Under the pieces are notes generated by a model that had not been told where the DNA came from, searched no databases, and saw only the letters and a list, made by a program, of their open reading frames with translations. From contig NZ_JZEX01000052.1 of assembly GCF_000969415.1 (NCBI RefSeq), forward strand, positions 1-34,624: a DNA stretch of 34,624 bases, written 5' to 3'. How positions within the stretch are numbered: the stretch's first letter is position 1; every line of letters starts with the position of its first letter. Of this stretch, positions 14,158 to 22,260 are shown one piece after another. The position numbers and the translations under genes are program-made. The stretch comes from Devosia geojensis (lineage in GTDB: Bacteria; Pseudomonadota; Alphaproteobacteria; Rhizobiales; Devosiaceae).

Positions 14158-15030
14158 ATGCAGGTCCTCTGCCTCATCACCAATCCCGCCGATCCGGAGC
14201 TCGACACCGCGCTCGCGGCGCAGGTCGTCAAGGAGGTCGGCGGCGAGCTCGACTGGCTCGACCACGGCATTGCCTGCGAGATCATCGGCCCGAAGTCAAC
14301 CGAGAGCATCGAGGCTGCGCGCGCACTGGTCGCCGGCAAGGCTGTCGACGTCGCTGTCGTGCCCGCCGAGGGACGGCGCAAGAAGCTTCTCATCGCCGAC
14401 ATGGATTCCACCATGATCAACGAGGAGTGCATCGACGAGCTGGCCGATGCGCTGGGCTTGAAGCCTCAGGTGGCAGAGATCACCGACCGCGCCATGCGCG
14501 GCGAGCTGGACTTCGCCGCCGCTCTCGATACCCGCGTTGCCCTGCTCAAGGGGCTGGAGCGCAAGGTGATGGAGGAAATCCGCCGCGAGCGCATCACGCT
14601 CGCCCCCGGCGGACGCGCCCTCGTCCACACCATGAAGCAGTACGGCGCCTATACGGCGCTGATCTCGGGCGGCTTCACCTTCTTTGCCGACCACATCGCC
14701 CGCCGCATCGGCTTCGACGAAGCGGTCGCCAACACCCTCGACTTCGATGGCGACCAGCTGACCGGCACGGTCACCAAACCCATCGTCGACAAGTCGATCA
14801 AGCTCCAGCGCTTGCAGGACCTGGCCGCCGAGAAGGGCCTTGCCATGACCGACACCATGGCTGTCGGCGACGGCGCCAACGATCTCGACATGATCCGCGC
14901 CGCCGGCTTCGGAGTTGCCCTCCACGCCAAGCCCGCTGTCGCTGCCGAAGCGCAGATCCGCATCGACCACGGCGATCTGACCGCACTCCTCTACCTGCAG
15001 GGCTACCACGAAGAGGAATTCGTGCGATGA
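14158..15030 (+). CDS. serB: phosphoserine phosphatase
   Basis: 290 aa. It hydrolyses O-phosphoserine to serine, the last step of serine synthesis. HAD motif I is DMDSTMI with the nucleophile Asp81 and acid/base Asp83; motif II is the Ser in LISGGFTFF; the lysine lies in KPIVDKSIK; motif III is GDGANDLDMI. The first 75 residues form an N-terminal domain (MQVLCLITNPADPELD), as in other two-domain alphaproteobacterial SerB proteins. The stop overlaps the following acetyltransferase start as ATGA. It is divergent from miaA. The ribosome site of the ATG at 14158 is weak. Confidence 0.95.
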   Translation: MQVLCLITNPADPELDTALAAQVVKEVGGELDWLDHGIACEIIGPKSTESIEAARALVAGKAVDVAVVPAEGRRKKLLIADMDSTMINEECIDELADALGLKPQVAEITDRAMRGELDFAAALDTRVALLKGLERKVMEEIRRERITLAPGGRALVHTMKQYGAYTALISGGFTFFADHIARRIGFDEAVANTLDFDGDQLTGTVTKPIVDKSIKLQRLQDLAAEKGLAMTDTMAVGDGANDLDMIRAAGFGVALHAKPAVAAEAQIRIDHGDLTALLYLQGYHEEEFVR

Positions 15031-15566
15031 GGATCGAGACCGAGCGCCTGATCCTGCGCCCATGGGAAGAGCGCGACCGCGCGCCTCTTGCGGCCATGCT
15101 CGGTGATCCACATGTCATGCGCTTCTATACGCACCCACGCAGTCGCGCGGAGGCAGACGGCTGGTTCGACAAGATGGTCGCCGATCTTGCGACCGGCATC
15201 ACTCGCCTCGCTGCCGAGCGCAAGGACGACGGTGCCCTGCTCGGGTTAGTAGGGCTAGCCGCGATCGAATTCGAGATACCCACCGCTCCAGCGACAGAAG
15301 TCGGTTGGGTGCTCGGCAGTTCCTACTGGGGCAAGGGTTATGCTCCTGAAGCGGCGAAGGCGTGCCTCGACTACGCATTCACGACGCTGCACCTGCCGGA
15401 AGTCGTCGCGTTCACCACGCACCAGAACCTGCCCAGCCAGCGCGTGATGGAAAAGATCGGTATGCGCCGCGACCCTTCGGCGGACTTCGACCACCCGCGG
15501 ATCCCCGAGGGCCATCCGCTGCGCCCGCACGTGCTCTACCGGATCACCAATCCGCGTCCCGCCTAG
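15027..15566 (+). CDS. GNAT acetyltransferase, RimJ/RimL type
   Basis: 179 aa, start ATG at 15027 overlapping the serB stop (ATGA), which fixes the start and indicates coupling. Typical Acetyltransf_3 features: MRIETERLILRPWEERDRAPLAAMLGDPHVMRFY at the N-terminus, the beta-4/acetyl-CoA region EVGWVLGSSYWGKGYAPEAAKACLDYAF near residues 93-118, and the Asn-containing TTHQNLPSQRVMEKIGM. Members acetylate ribosomal protein N-termini, small amines or antibiotics; the substrate here is unknown. It ends tail to tail with the DUF2065 gene in a shared CTAG. Confidence 0.9.
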   Translation: MRIETERLILRPWEERDRAPLAAMLGDPHVMRFYTHPRSRAEADGWFDKMVADLATGITRLAAERKDDGALLGLVGLAAIEFEIPTAPATEVGWVLGSSYWGKGYAPEAAKACLDYAFTTLHLPEVVAFTTHQNLPSQRVMEKIGMRRDPSADFDHPRIPEGHPLRPHVLYRITNPRPA

Positions 15567-15748
15567 CCGCGCACGATCCACAGCAGCACGAGCCCGACGA
15601 GCGCGTAGGCCAGCGCACCGGTCCTTAAATGCGATGCTGGCAACGCCATGAGCGTTGCCAGCATCCGTTTCATCTGCTCGGGAAAGGCTGCATAGAGCAG
15701 CCCTTCCATGACGAGAGCCAGCGCCAGTGCCGCGAGGAAGTCGCTCAC
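15563..15748 (-). CDS. DUF2065 family small membrane protein
   Basis: 61 aa with two hydrophobic segments (about 2-20 and 43-59) around an amphipathic middle (PEQMKRMLATLMALP). This is the DUF2065/YjeT pattern, and yjeT also lies next to hflKC in enterobacteria, which supports the call. The start is GTG at 15748, overlapping the hflC stop as GTGA. The stop TAG overlaps that of the convergent acetyltransferase in CTAG (15563-15566). It may assist the HflKC-FtsH membrane complex; that is inference from context only. Confidence 0.85.
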   Translation of the reverse strand: MSDFLAALALALVMEGLLYAAFPEQMKRMLATLMALPASHLRTGALAYALVGLVLLWIVRG

Positions 15749-16854
15749 TGACCGGCGGGCGCGGGCGCCTCTTCAACCGGCGCGACCGGACCGTCCTCGA
15801 CGGGCGCGGGTATCTGCGTGCCCTGCGTCGGCTCGAGCGAGGACCCGTCGTCGAGGGTCAGGGACGGAGGAATGGTCTCCTCGATCCCCAGCCCGTCGAG
15901 CGCCGGCTCATCGGTGGTCGCAGGCACCTGCACGTCCTCATTGGGCGTGATCGGCGTCGGGAAGCTCTCGCTCGGCGCCGGCAGCTCGCCATTCGATCCG
16001 AAGTAGCGGAAGAATTCGGAGTCGGGCGAGAGCACCATAGTGGTGCCGGTGCCGGTGAGCGCCGTGCGGTAGGACTCCATCGAGCGGTAGAACTCGAAGA
16101 ATTCCTCATCCTGCCCATAGGCAGCCGCGTAGATGCGGATGCGGTCGGCATCGCCGTTACCGCGGATGATTTCCGCATCGCGGGTCGCCGCGGCCACGAT
16201 CTCGACCGCCTGACGATCGGCGATGGCGCGCAGGCTCTGCGCCTGCTCCTGACCGCGGGCGCGCAGAAGCGCGGCTTCCGCCAGACGCTCGGCACGCATG
16301 CGCTCGAAGGTGCGCTCCTCGACCTCGCGGGCAAGGTCGGTACGCAGGATGCGCACATCGACGACCTCGATGCCGAGCTCGGCCATGTCGGGCCGGATGA
16401 GGTCGCGCGCCTCGCGCATCATCTGCGGACGCTGCTCGGAGAGAGCCGCGTTGAACTCGCGCAGACCATAGACCTGGCGCAACGCCGCATCGAAGCGGGT
16501 GGCGATACGGTCTTCGGCGACCGAGAGCTGCCCAAGGGCGCGCTCACGGAAGAGCTGTGGGTCGACGATGCGATAGGTGAGGAACGCATCCACTTCGTAG
16601 AACGCGCCGCCCGACACCTGCACGGTCATGTCGTCGAGGTCGTACCGCAGCAACCGATCCTCGACGATCTGGACGCTGTCGACGATGTCGGTGGGAATCT
16701 TGAAGTAGAGGCCGGGCTGCGAATGGACAGCGGTGATCTGCCCGAAACGCATCACGATCGCCTGCTCGCGCTCGTTGACGATGTAGATCGACGAGAAAAG
16801 GACGTAGAGGCCGGCGAGGATGAGGGCGCCGATGACGAGAAGACGGTTTGTCAT
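15745..16854 (-). CDS. hflC: FtsH protease modulator HflC (SPFH protein)
   Basis: 369 aa. One N-terminal membrane segment (about 5-25) is followed by the SPFH/band-7 domain: IVNEREQAIVMRFGQI, PGLYFKIP, RYDLDDMTVQVSGG. A long helical part follows (RTFERMRAERLAEAALLRARGQEQAQSLRAIADRQ), then GNGDADRIRIYAAAYGQDEEFFEFYRSM. With HflK it forms a large membrane assembly around the AAA protease FtsH and limits its action on membrane proteins. The C-terminal 70 residues are a Pro/Glu-rich tail, longer than in the E. coli protein and probably disordered. The gene starts 3 bp after hflK and overlaps DUF2065. Confidence 0.95.
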   Translation of the reverse strand: MTNRLLVIGALILAGLYVLFSSIYIVNEREQAIVMRFGQITAVHSQPGLYFKIPTDIVDSVQIVEDRLLRYDLDDMTVQVSGGAFYEVDAFLTYRIVDPQLFRERALGQLSVAEDRIATRFDAALRQVYGLREFNAALSEQRPQMMREARDLIRPDMAELGIEVVDVRILRTDLAREVEERTFERMRAERLAEAALLRARGQEQAQSLRAIADRQAVEIVAAATRDAEIIRGNGDADRIRIYAAAYGQDEEFFEFYRSMESYRTALTGTGTTMVLSPDSEFFRYFGSNGELPAPSESFPTPITPNEDVQVPATTDEPALDGLGIEETIPPSLTLDDGSSLEPTQGTQIPAPVEDGPVAPVEEAPAPAGQ

Positions 16855-16857
16855 GGC

Positions 16858-17979
16858 TTAGTTCCCCGATCCGGAGGGAGTTGTCGACGTGGTGGTGGAG
16901 CGCGAACGCAGCTCCGGCAACGGCAGGTAGGGCACGACCCCATTGCCCGCGCCGGATTCGACCAGCACCTTTTCGGAAGAGCCGAGCACCTGTTCCATCG
17001 TCTCGAGGAAGAGGCGCTTGCGCGTCACCGCCGGAGCGTTGACGTATTCGGCGAACACCGCATTGAAGCGCTCGGCCTCACCGGTGGCTTCCTGCACGAC
17101 GCGGTTGGCGTAAGCCGCCGCGTCTTCGCGCAGCTGCGCCGCCTGACCGCGGGCATCACCCAGCAGCGTGTTGGCATACTGGCGCGCTTCTTCCTGCAGG
17201 CGGTCTTCGTCCTGCTCGGCGCGCTGCACCTCGTTGAAGGCGTCGGCGACTTCCGAGGGCGGAGCCGCGTTCTCGATCGAGATCTGGCTGACGCGGACGC
17301 CGAGCTGGTAGCTGTCGAGGATCGCCTGCGTGATATCGCGCACTTCGAGAGCGATGCCTGCACGGTCGTCACGGAAGATGTCCTGGGCGGGACGGCGCCC
17401 GACGATTTCGCGCATGGCGCTTTCGCCAGCCGCGCGCACCATCGCTTCCGGATCGCGCACGTTAAAGAGATATTCGGACGGGTTGGAGACCGCCCACAGC
17501 ACCGAGAAGCGCACGTCGACGATGTTCTGGTCGCCCGAGAGCATCAGGCCCTCACGGTTGCCGGCGCGGTTGCCGCCGCCGGTTCCCGTGCCGATCACGG
17601 TCTGGTTCTCGGTGATGACGACACGCTCGACGGTCTCTACGGGCCAGAAGAGGAAGTGCAGCCCGGGCATCGAAAGCTCGTCCTTGGGCTGGCCGAAGCG
17701 CAGCTCGACGCCGACTTCCTGCGGGTTGACCGTATAGATGGAATTGAGACCCCAGAAGGCCAGCAGCGCTACGACGCCGCCCACGATTGCCCAGCGCCCG
17801 CCGGGCACGCCACCCTGGAAACCGCCCTGGAACCGATCCCTGCCGCGATTGAGGATATCTTCGAGATTGGGGGTTCCGCCCCCGGGCCGGCGTGGGCCGC
17901 CGCCACCACCTGGTGCCTGCCCCCAGGGGCCGCCATTGTTACGGCCGCCTCCGCCACCATTACTCTCCCACGGCATCAT
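16858..17979 (-). CDS. hflK: FtsH protease modulator HflK (SPFH protein)
   Basis: 373 aa, partner of HflC. The N-terminal 60 residues are rich in Gly, Asn and Pro, as in other HflK proteins, then a membrane helix (about 62-82) and the SPFH domain (VNPQEVGVELRFGQPKDELSMPGLHFLFWPVE). A long coiled-coil region (about 240-320) contains EVQRAEQDEDRLQEEARQYANTLLGDARGQA, and the ending is Ser/Thr-rich. The start may be the first or second of two adjacent ATG codons; AAAGGG lies just upstream. It is preceded by a good promoter at 18012-18040, so hflK-hflC-DUF2065 can be expressed apart from folA. Confidence 0.95.
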   Translation of the reverse strand: MMPWESNGGGGGRNNGGPWGQAPGGGGGPRRPGGGTPNLEDILNRGRDRFQGGFQGGVPGGRWAIVGGVVALLAFWGLNSIYTVNPQEVGVELRFGQPKDELSMPGLHFLFWPVETVERVVITENQTVIGTGTGGGNRAGNREGLMLSGDQNIVDVRFSVLWAVSNPSEYLFNVRDPEAMVRAAGESAMREIVGRRPAQDIFRDDRAGIALEVRDITQAILDSYQLGVRVSQISIENAAPPSEVADAFNEVQRAEQDEDRLQEEARQYANTLLGDARGQAAQLREDAAAYANRVVQEATGEAERFNAVFAEYVNAPAVTRKRLFLETMEQVLGSSEKVLVESGAGNGVVPYLPLPELRSRSTTTSTTPSGSGN

Positions 17980-18011
17980 TTACCCTTTGTTGGTTGGAGT
18001 TCGGTCGCACC

Positions 18012-18040
18012 TATATAGGGAAAGGGTCTTGGCCGATCAA
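18012..18040 (-). promoter_or_regulatory. hflK promoter
   Basis: Minus strand: TTGATC (18035-18040), 17-nt spacer, TATATA (18012-18017). Spacing is ideal and both boxes match sigma70 at four or more positions. Transcription would start near 18005, about 26 nt before the hflK ATG, and the -35 begins 12 bp after the folA stop. Confidence 0.7.
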
Positions 18041-18051
18041 TGAAAAGCCCG

Positions 18052-18561
18052 TTACCGGCGCTCGTACACCTTGACGCGAAACGCCGCACCGTCCTTTTCG
18101 CCGGGCGGCACGTCCGGTTCCTCGACGACCTTCCACTCGCTCGCCTCGATCACCGGAAACGTCACGTCACCTTCGGGCGAGAGCGCCACGTGGCTGATAT
18201 AGAGTCTGTCCGCCAGCGATATCGCCTGCCGGTAGATCTCGCCGCCGCCGACGATCATCACCTCGTCGGCCCCGTCTCTCGCGGCAATGGCGCGGGCATG
18301 GGCGATGGCCTCGTCGAGGCCGCTCATCACAATCACGCCATCCGGCGCATAGCCAGCCTGCCGGGTGACCACGATGTTGGCCCGTCCCGGCAAGGGCTTG
18401 CCCACCGTCTCGAACTGCTTGCGCCCCATAACGAGGGGCTTGCCCATGGTCGTGCGCTTGAAAAAGGCCATGTCCGAGGGGATGCGCCACGGGATCGTCT
18501 GGTGCGCGCCGATCACCCCGTTCTCGGCCACCGCCGCGATCATCGCAATCTTGACACTCAT
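18052..18561 (-). CDS. folA: dihydrofolate reductase
   Basis: 169 aa. It reduces dihydrofolate to tetrahydrofolate with NADPH. The family pattern is complete: MIAAVAENGVIG, IPWRIPSDMAFFKRTTMGKPLVMGRKQFETVGKPLPGRANIVVTR with the active-site Asp in PSD, and VMIVGGGEIYRQ. The ATG at 18561 overlaps the stop of the upstream acetyltransferase (ATGA). It completes the thymidylate cycle with thyA four genes upstream on the same strand: ThyA makes dihydrofolate and FolA recycles it. Nothing suggests an acquired trimethoprim-resistance variant; it looks like the native enzyme. A frame extension upstream is rejected because of the overlap. Confidence 0.95.
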   Translation of the reverse strand: MSVKIAMIAAVAENGVIGAHQTIPWRIPSDMAFFKRTTMGKPLVMGRKQFETVGKPLPGRANIVVTRQAGYAPDGVIVMSGLDEAIAHARAIAARDGADEVMIVGGGEIYRQAISLADRLYISHVALSPEGDVTFPVIEASEWKVVEEPDVPPGEKDGAAFRVKVYERR

Positions 18562-19037
18562 TGCTGCCCCAGCGCCAGAAGCGCCTCCCCATCGACCCGG
18601 CAGGTCAGCCACTCCTCATGCAACCTGGCGCCTTGTGCCTTGTAGAACGCGATGGATGGCGCGTTCCAGTCGAGCACGTGCCACTCGAACCGTCCGAGGC
18701 CTTCGGTGACGCACCGGCGAGCCAGATGCACCAGCAGCGCCTTGCCGATCCCCTTCCCGCGAGCACTCGGATCGACGAACAGGTCCTCCAGCCAGATGCC
18801 GTGCCGGCCCTTGAAGGTCGAGTAGGTGTAGAACCAGAGGGCGAAGCCCACCGGTTCGTCCGCCCATTCGGCGATGTCGCAGTAGACCTTCGGGCTTTCC
18901 CCGAAGAGATCGCGCTCCAGGTCCGTCTGGCTTGCGACGACCTCATGCGAAAGCTTCTCGTAGTCGGCCAGCGCATGCACAAACCCATGGACGGTCCCGG
19001 CGTCCCTGGGCTCGGCCCGGCGGATGGAGAGGCTCAC
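18558..19037 (-). CDS. SSAT-like GNAT N-acetyltransferase
   Basis: 159 aa, start GTG at 19037 overlapping the previous stop as GTGA. The sequence matches the spermidine/spermine N1-acetyltransferase-like subgroup: HALADYEKLSHEVVASQTDLERDLFGE, VGFALWFYTYSTFKGRHGIWLEDLFVDPSARGKGIGKALL (acetyl-CoA loop RGKGIG) and WNAPSIAFYKAQGA. Human SAT1/SAT2 share these blocks; SAT2 prefers thialysine over polyamines, so a diamine or lysine analogue is the likely type of substrate, not proven. It is embedded in the thyA-folA run, overlapping genes on both sides, so it is almost certainly cotranscribed. Confidence 0.88.
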   Translation of the reverse strand: MSLSIRRAEPRDAGTVHGFVHALADYEKLSHEVVASQTDLERDLFGESPKVYCDIAEWADEPVGFALWFYTYSTFKGRHGIWLEDLFVDPSARGKGIGKALLVHLARRCVTEGLGRFEWHVLDWNAPSIAFYKAQGARLHEEWLTCRVDGEALLALGQQ

Positions 19038-20041
19038 TCGTAACCCTCTTGCCGATCGAGGATCAGGATATCGAGGTCTTCGTCGGGCCAGAAATCGGTC
19101 TTGACCATCTCGAACGTGGTCGGGCCGGTTTTGGTCACGTCCTCCCCGCAGAAGGAGACGAGGTTTTCCGGCGCGCCCTTGTCGATGGTGAGACGGAACC
19201 GTTCGATGGGGCCGTTCCAGTTGGCGCCGGTCCGGAGGATGTAGGAAATCCATTGTTCGGCGAACGGCGCGCTCCACGGTTCGCCCTCCTTGGCGGTCTT
19301 GCGCACAGCGCTGAGGAAAGCCTCGTCCGTGCAGTACTTGCGCGCATATTCGGCGGCGGGGTCGTAGCCGTCATAGGGTTCGGAGAGGAAGCTGACGCCG
19401 ACCGTGCCGCCGACGCTCGGCTTGTAGCGGTGCTCGACCGTCACCTCCTCGCCGGCGGGGAAGGTGGCATCCCATGTATAGGTGGCGCGCCAGGTCCACA
19501 TCGGCCAGTACTTGGTCTGCATGCCCTCGCCCGCATCGAACTCGTCGGTACCGACGAGGCCCAGATGCAGCATCTCGGCGATCGCGGCCTCATCGAGCGC
19601 GTCCACAGCATCCTGTGCTTGCGTCGAGATAGGCATCAGCGGCAGGTTGCGCCCTTCGAGATACCCGGTGCGATCGACGCCGAAGGCATAGGCGTACTGG
19701 TAGAGCGTCGTTTCCACCGGCTCGCCGTTGAACGTCGTCTCGAACTCGAACGGATTGTCGTCCGGCCCCTGGGGGAAAGCGACCGGCGACCAGTAGTCCG
19801 GGACGATGTCGGGCATGGGAAAGGCGACCAGCACGCTGCGGTCCGCCTCCCCCTCGTTGCGAAAGACATAGCTGACCCGGATCTCTTCGGCCGAGATGTA
19901 GAGGTCTTCGCTCACCATCTTGATGTCCGGGTCGATGACAAACTCGAGCCCGCCCGTCGAGAGCACGGCGGCGGTATCGTTGGCGACGGCTGCGGCTGGA
20001 ACCGACAATGCAAGGCATGCCAATGCTGCGCTCAGCTTCAT
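19034..20041 (-). CDS. DUF4424 family secreted protein
   Basis: 335 aa from the ATG at 20041, with GGGGAGGG upstream. A signal peptide MKLSAALACLALSVPAAAVA is followed by NDTAAVLSTGGLEFVIDPDIKMVSEDLYISAEEIRVSYVFRN, the characteristic start of DUF4424 proteins, then VAFPMPDI and a long beta-rich body with many aromatic residues (YWPMWTWRATYTW). It ends TDFWPDEDLDILILDRQE. It is predicted to be periplasmic; function is unknown. It lies between the MazG-like gene (20 bp) and the SSAT-like gene (overlap), inside an otherwise nucleotide-related run, and there is no obvious functional link. Confidence 0.8.
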   Translation of the reverse strand: MKLSAALACLALSVPAAAVANDTAAVLSTGGLEFVIDPDIKMVSEDLYISAEEIRVSYVFRNEGEADRSVLVAFPMPDIVPDYWSPVAFPQGPDDNPFEFETTFNGEPVETTLYQYAYAFGVDRTGYLEGRNLPLMPISTQAQDAVDALDEAAIAEMLHLGLVGTDEFDAGEGMQTKYWPMWTWRATYTWDATFPAGEEVTVEHRYKPSVGGTVGVSFLSEPYDGYDPAAEYARKYCTDEAFLSAVRKTAKEGEPWSAPFAEQWISYILRTGANWNGPIERFRLTIDKGAPENLVSFCGEDVTKTGPTTFEMVKTDFWPDEDLDILILDRQEGYE

Positions 20042-20061
20042 TCCAATCCCTCCCCTTGGAA

Positions 20062-20400
20062 CTATCGCACCTGCTGCCGGACGGCATCTTCTTCGAGACG
20101 CGCGAGCCACTTGCGTGCAAGGGCCGCTTCGAGATCGACGCCGTGGTGGCGGGCAAACAGTAGCAGGCTTCCGAGCAGATCGGCAGTCTCGTCGGCAAGC
20201 TTTTCGGCAATGGCTGCGTCGGTCGCATCGCCCTTGCGGCCACGCCCGCTCGCCCGCAGCACCTCGGCGGTGAGTTCGCCCAGTTCCTCCTGGAGCTTGA
20301 GGAGGTACCAGTCGCCGTCTCGCTCTATGGAGAACACCCGTGCATACCGGTCCGAGACGCGGGCGACGCCCTCGGTGAGTTCGGCCAGGGTCCGGCTCAA
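20062..20400 (-). CDS. MazG-like nucleotide pyrophosphohydrolase
   Basis: 112 aa, start TTG at 20400 overlapping the thyA stop as TTGA. An all-alpha NTP pyrophosphatase: the metal motif EE-x2-E lies at residues 38-42 (LQEELGEL) and the second half E-x2-D at 71-74 (ADETADLLG), as in MazG and dCTPase/dUTPase families. Such proteins hydrolyse (d)NTPs to monophosphates and pyrophosphate. Its place directly after thyA suggests a role in pyrimidine or non-canonical dNTP clean-up; that part is inference. The protein is short, a single MazG module. Confidence 0.82.
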   Translation of the reverse strand: MSRTLAELTEGVARVSDRYARVFSIERDGDWYLLKLQEELGELTAEVLRASGRGRKGDATDAAIAEKLADETADLLGSLLLFARHHGVDLEAALARKWLARLEEDAVRQQVR

Positions 20401-21191
20401 ACCGCTACCTCCGCCTTGATATGCGGATGCGGGTCGTAGCCTTCGATGGTGATGTCCTCGAAAACGAAGTCCTCGAGGTTCTTGACGTTCGGGTTGAGCG
20501 TCAGTCTCGGCAGCGGCCGTGGCTCGCGGGTTAACTGCAGGCGCGCCTGCTCGAAGTGGTTCGAATAGAGATGCACGTCGCCGAAAGTGTGGACGAAATC
20601 TCCGGGCTCGTAACCCGTGACCTGCGCGACCATGTGCGTCAGCAGCGCATAGGAGGCGATGTTGAACGGCACGCCGAGGAACGTATCGGCCGAGCGCTGA
20701 TAGAGCTGGCAGGAGAGCCTTCCGTTGGCGACATAGAACTGGAAGAGGCAGTGGCATGGCGGCAGCGCCATCTCGTCCACCTCGGCCGGGTTCCAGGCCG
20801 AGACGATGTGCCGGCGCGAATCCGGCTTGGTCCTGATGCTCTCGACGAGGTTGGCGATCTGGTCGATGTGCCGCCCATCCGGCGCGGGCCAGCTGCGCCA
20901 CTGCGAGCCGTAGACCGGGCCGAGGTCGCCGTTCTCGTCGGCCCATTCATCCCAGATCCTGACGCCCCGCTCCTGCAGCCAGCGCACATTGGTCTCGCCG
21001 CGCAGGAACCAGAGGAGCTCGTAGACGATCGACTTGATGTGCAGCTTCTTGGTGGTCAGCAGCGGGAAACCCTGCGACAGGTCGAACCGCATCTGGTAAC
21101 CGAAAAGCGAGCGCGTGCCGGTGCCGGTGCGGTCCGATTTGTCGGTGCCGTGCTCGAGGATATCGGAGAGAAGCTTGAGATAGGGCTGCAT
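20397..21191 (-). CDS. thyA: thymidylate synthase
   Basis: 264 aa, the standard length. It methylates dUMP to dTMP using 5,10-methylene-THF. Diagnostic parts: [43 protein letters not shown], the active-site Cys in [40 protein letters not shown] and the C-terminal IKAEVAV. The ATG at 21191 has a weak ribosome site. The gene begins 27 bp after the PEP-mutase-like gene and its stop overlaps the MazG-like start. With folA further down it forms the dTMP cycle. Confidence 0.97.
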   Translation of the reverse strand: MQPYLKLLSDILEHGTDKSDRTGTGTRSLFGYQMRFDLSQGFPLLTTKKLHIKSIVYELLWFLRGETNVRWLQERGVRIWDEWADENGDLGPVYGSQWRSWPAPDGRHIDQIANLVESIRTKPDSRRHIVSAWNPAEVDEMALPPCHCLFQFYVANGRLSCQLYQRSADTFLGVPFNIASYALLTHMVAQVTGYEPGDFVHTFGDVHLYSNHFEQARLQLTREPRPLPRLTLNPNVKNLEDFVFEDITIEGYDPHPHIKAEVAV

Positions 21192-21218
21192 GGCGGCAGG
21201 ATATTCCGATTCTGGCGC

Positions 21219-22046
21219 TCAGGTCTCCCTCGCCAGCAGCGCGTCCACCCTGGAGCCCGCAATGGATTGGCTCAAGGAGCTGAAGTCCCCTTCCCCGAAC
21301 ATTGCCGTCGCCGCGTCGTGGATGACCCGGTGCGTTGCGCGGGCCAGCGCCGAACCGAGCGAGATGCGCGCCACGCCCAGCGCGGCGAAGTCGGCGCGCG
21401 AGAGCTTCGTATAGCTGGCGGCAGCCAGCGCGTTCACCGGCTTGGCCGTCGCGGCGCAGACCGCGCGGAGATCCTCAGTCGTCGGAGGCAGCGGAACATA
21501 GAGACAGTCGGCGCCGGCTTCGTCGAAGGCGCGGATACGGCGCAGCGCTTCGTTCATGTCGTAGGCGCCGTTCATCACGCCGTCGGCGCGCGCGACGAGC
21601 ACGAAGTCACGCCCGAGTGCCCGCGCCGCCGCCGCTGCCGCCCGGATGCGCTCGACGGCGAGCTCGAAGGGATAGGCGGACGAGCCGGGCAGCGCCGTAT
21701 CCTCGATGGAAATCCCGGCCAGTCCGACCTCGGCGGCAAGCCGCACCGTCTCGGCGCAAACCTGCGGCGCCTCGCCGAATCCGTTCTCGAAATCTCCGGA
21801 GACCGGCACGGCCGTCGCCGCGACCAGGTCCTGGGCATGCGCCAGCGCCTCGTCGCGAGTGATGTGCCCTCCGTCAGGGCGTCCCAGGGTGAAGGCGTGG
21901 GCAGCCGACGAGGTCGCGATCGCCTGTGCCCCCAGCGCCGCGAGCATCCGCGCCGAACCTGCATCCCAGGCGTTGGCGAGGATGAACGGATCGACCGGCT
22001 TATGGAGCGCGCGAAAGGCTGGACCGGGATCGTGGCGCTGCGTCAT
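21219..22046 (-). CDS. isocitrate lyase/PEP mutase family protein
   Basis: 275 aa from the ATG at 22046, preceded by GAGGAG at 8 nt. A TIM-barrel enzyme of the PEP mutase/isocitrate lyase superfamily: FILANAWDAGSARMLAALGAQAIATSSAAHAFTLGRPDG, the metal-binding VSGDFENGFGE (Asp85, Glu87) and ISIEDTA (Glu115, Asp116), then LVARADGVM. It lacks the KKCGH hallmark of isocitrate lyase, so a carbon-carbon or phosphonate lyase, oxaloacetate decarboxylase-like or similar activity is more likely; substrate unknown. It is the first gene of a long minus-strand run into thyA. Confidence 0.85.
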   Translation of the reverse strand: MTQRHDPGPAFRALHKPVDPFILANAWDAGSARMLAALGAQAIATSSAAHAFTLGRPDGGHITRDEALAHAQDLVAATAVPVSGDFENGFGEAPQVCAETVRLAAEVGLAGISIEDTALPGSSAYPFELAVERIRAAAAAARALGRDFVLVARADGVMNGAYDMNEALRRIRAFDEAGADCLYVPLPPTTEDLRAVCAATAKPVNALAAASYTKLSRADFAALGVARISLGSALARATHRVIHDAATAMFGEGDFSSLSQSIAGSRVDALLARET

Positions 22047-22260
22047 GACGAATGCTCCTCGTGTCCTGCCGGGTATGGCTGAGCCGATGGTCGGTTGCAA
22101 GGCGCGGCTGCCACGCCCTCACAGTCGAAATGTGATCGCCCGAGGCGCATCACTTCTGCGTGTCGCCGGACTCCTGCCGCAGTTGAAGCGCCCTACTAAT
22201 CGCGCCGCCAAGCGTGCGGCCCGTACGCGCGGCGGCGATTGAGACTTCCAGGAGGTACTC

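Noticed and set aside
14007..15026. N-terminal extension of the acetyltransferase through serB
   Set aside because: This frame is an overlap shadow of serB; the ATGA junction at 15027 gives the proper start and a normal 179-aa GNAT.
15727..18018. Open frame of over 700 codons on the plus strand over hflK-hflC
   Set aside because: It spans two real genes and their junction on the other strand and has the biased composition of a shadow frame.
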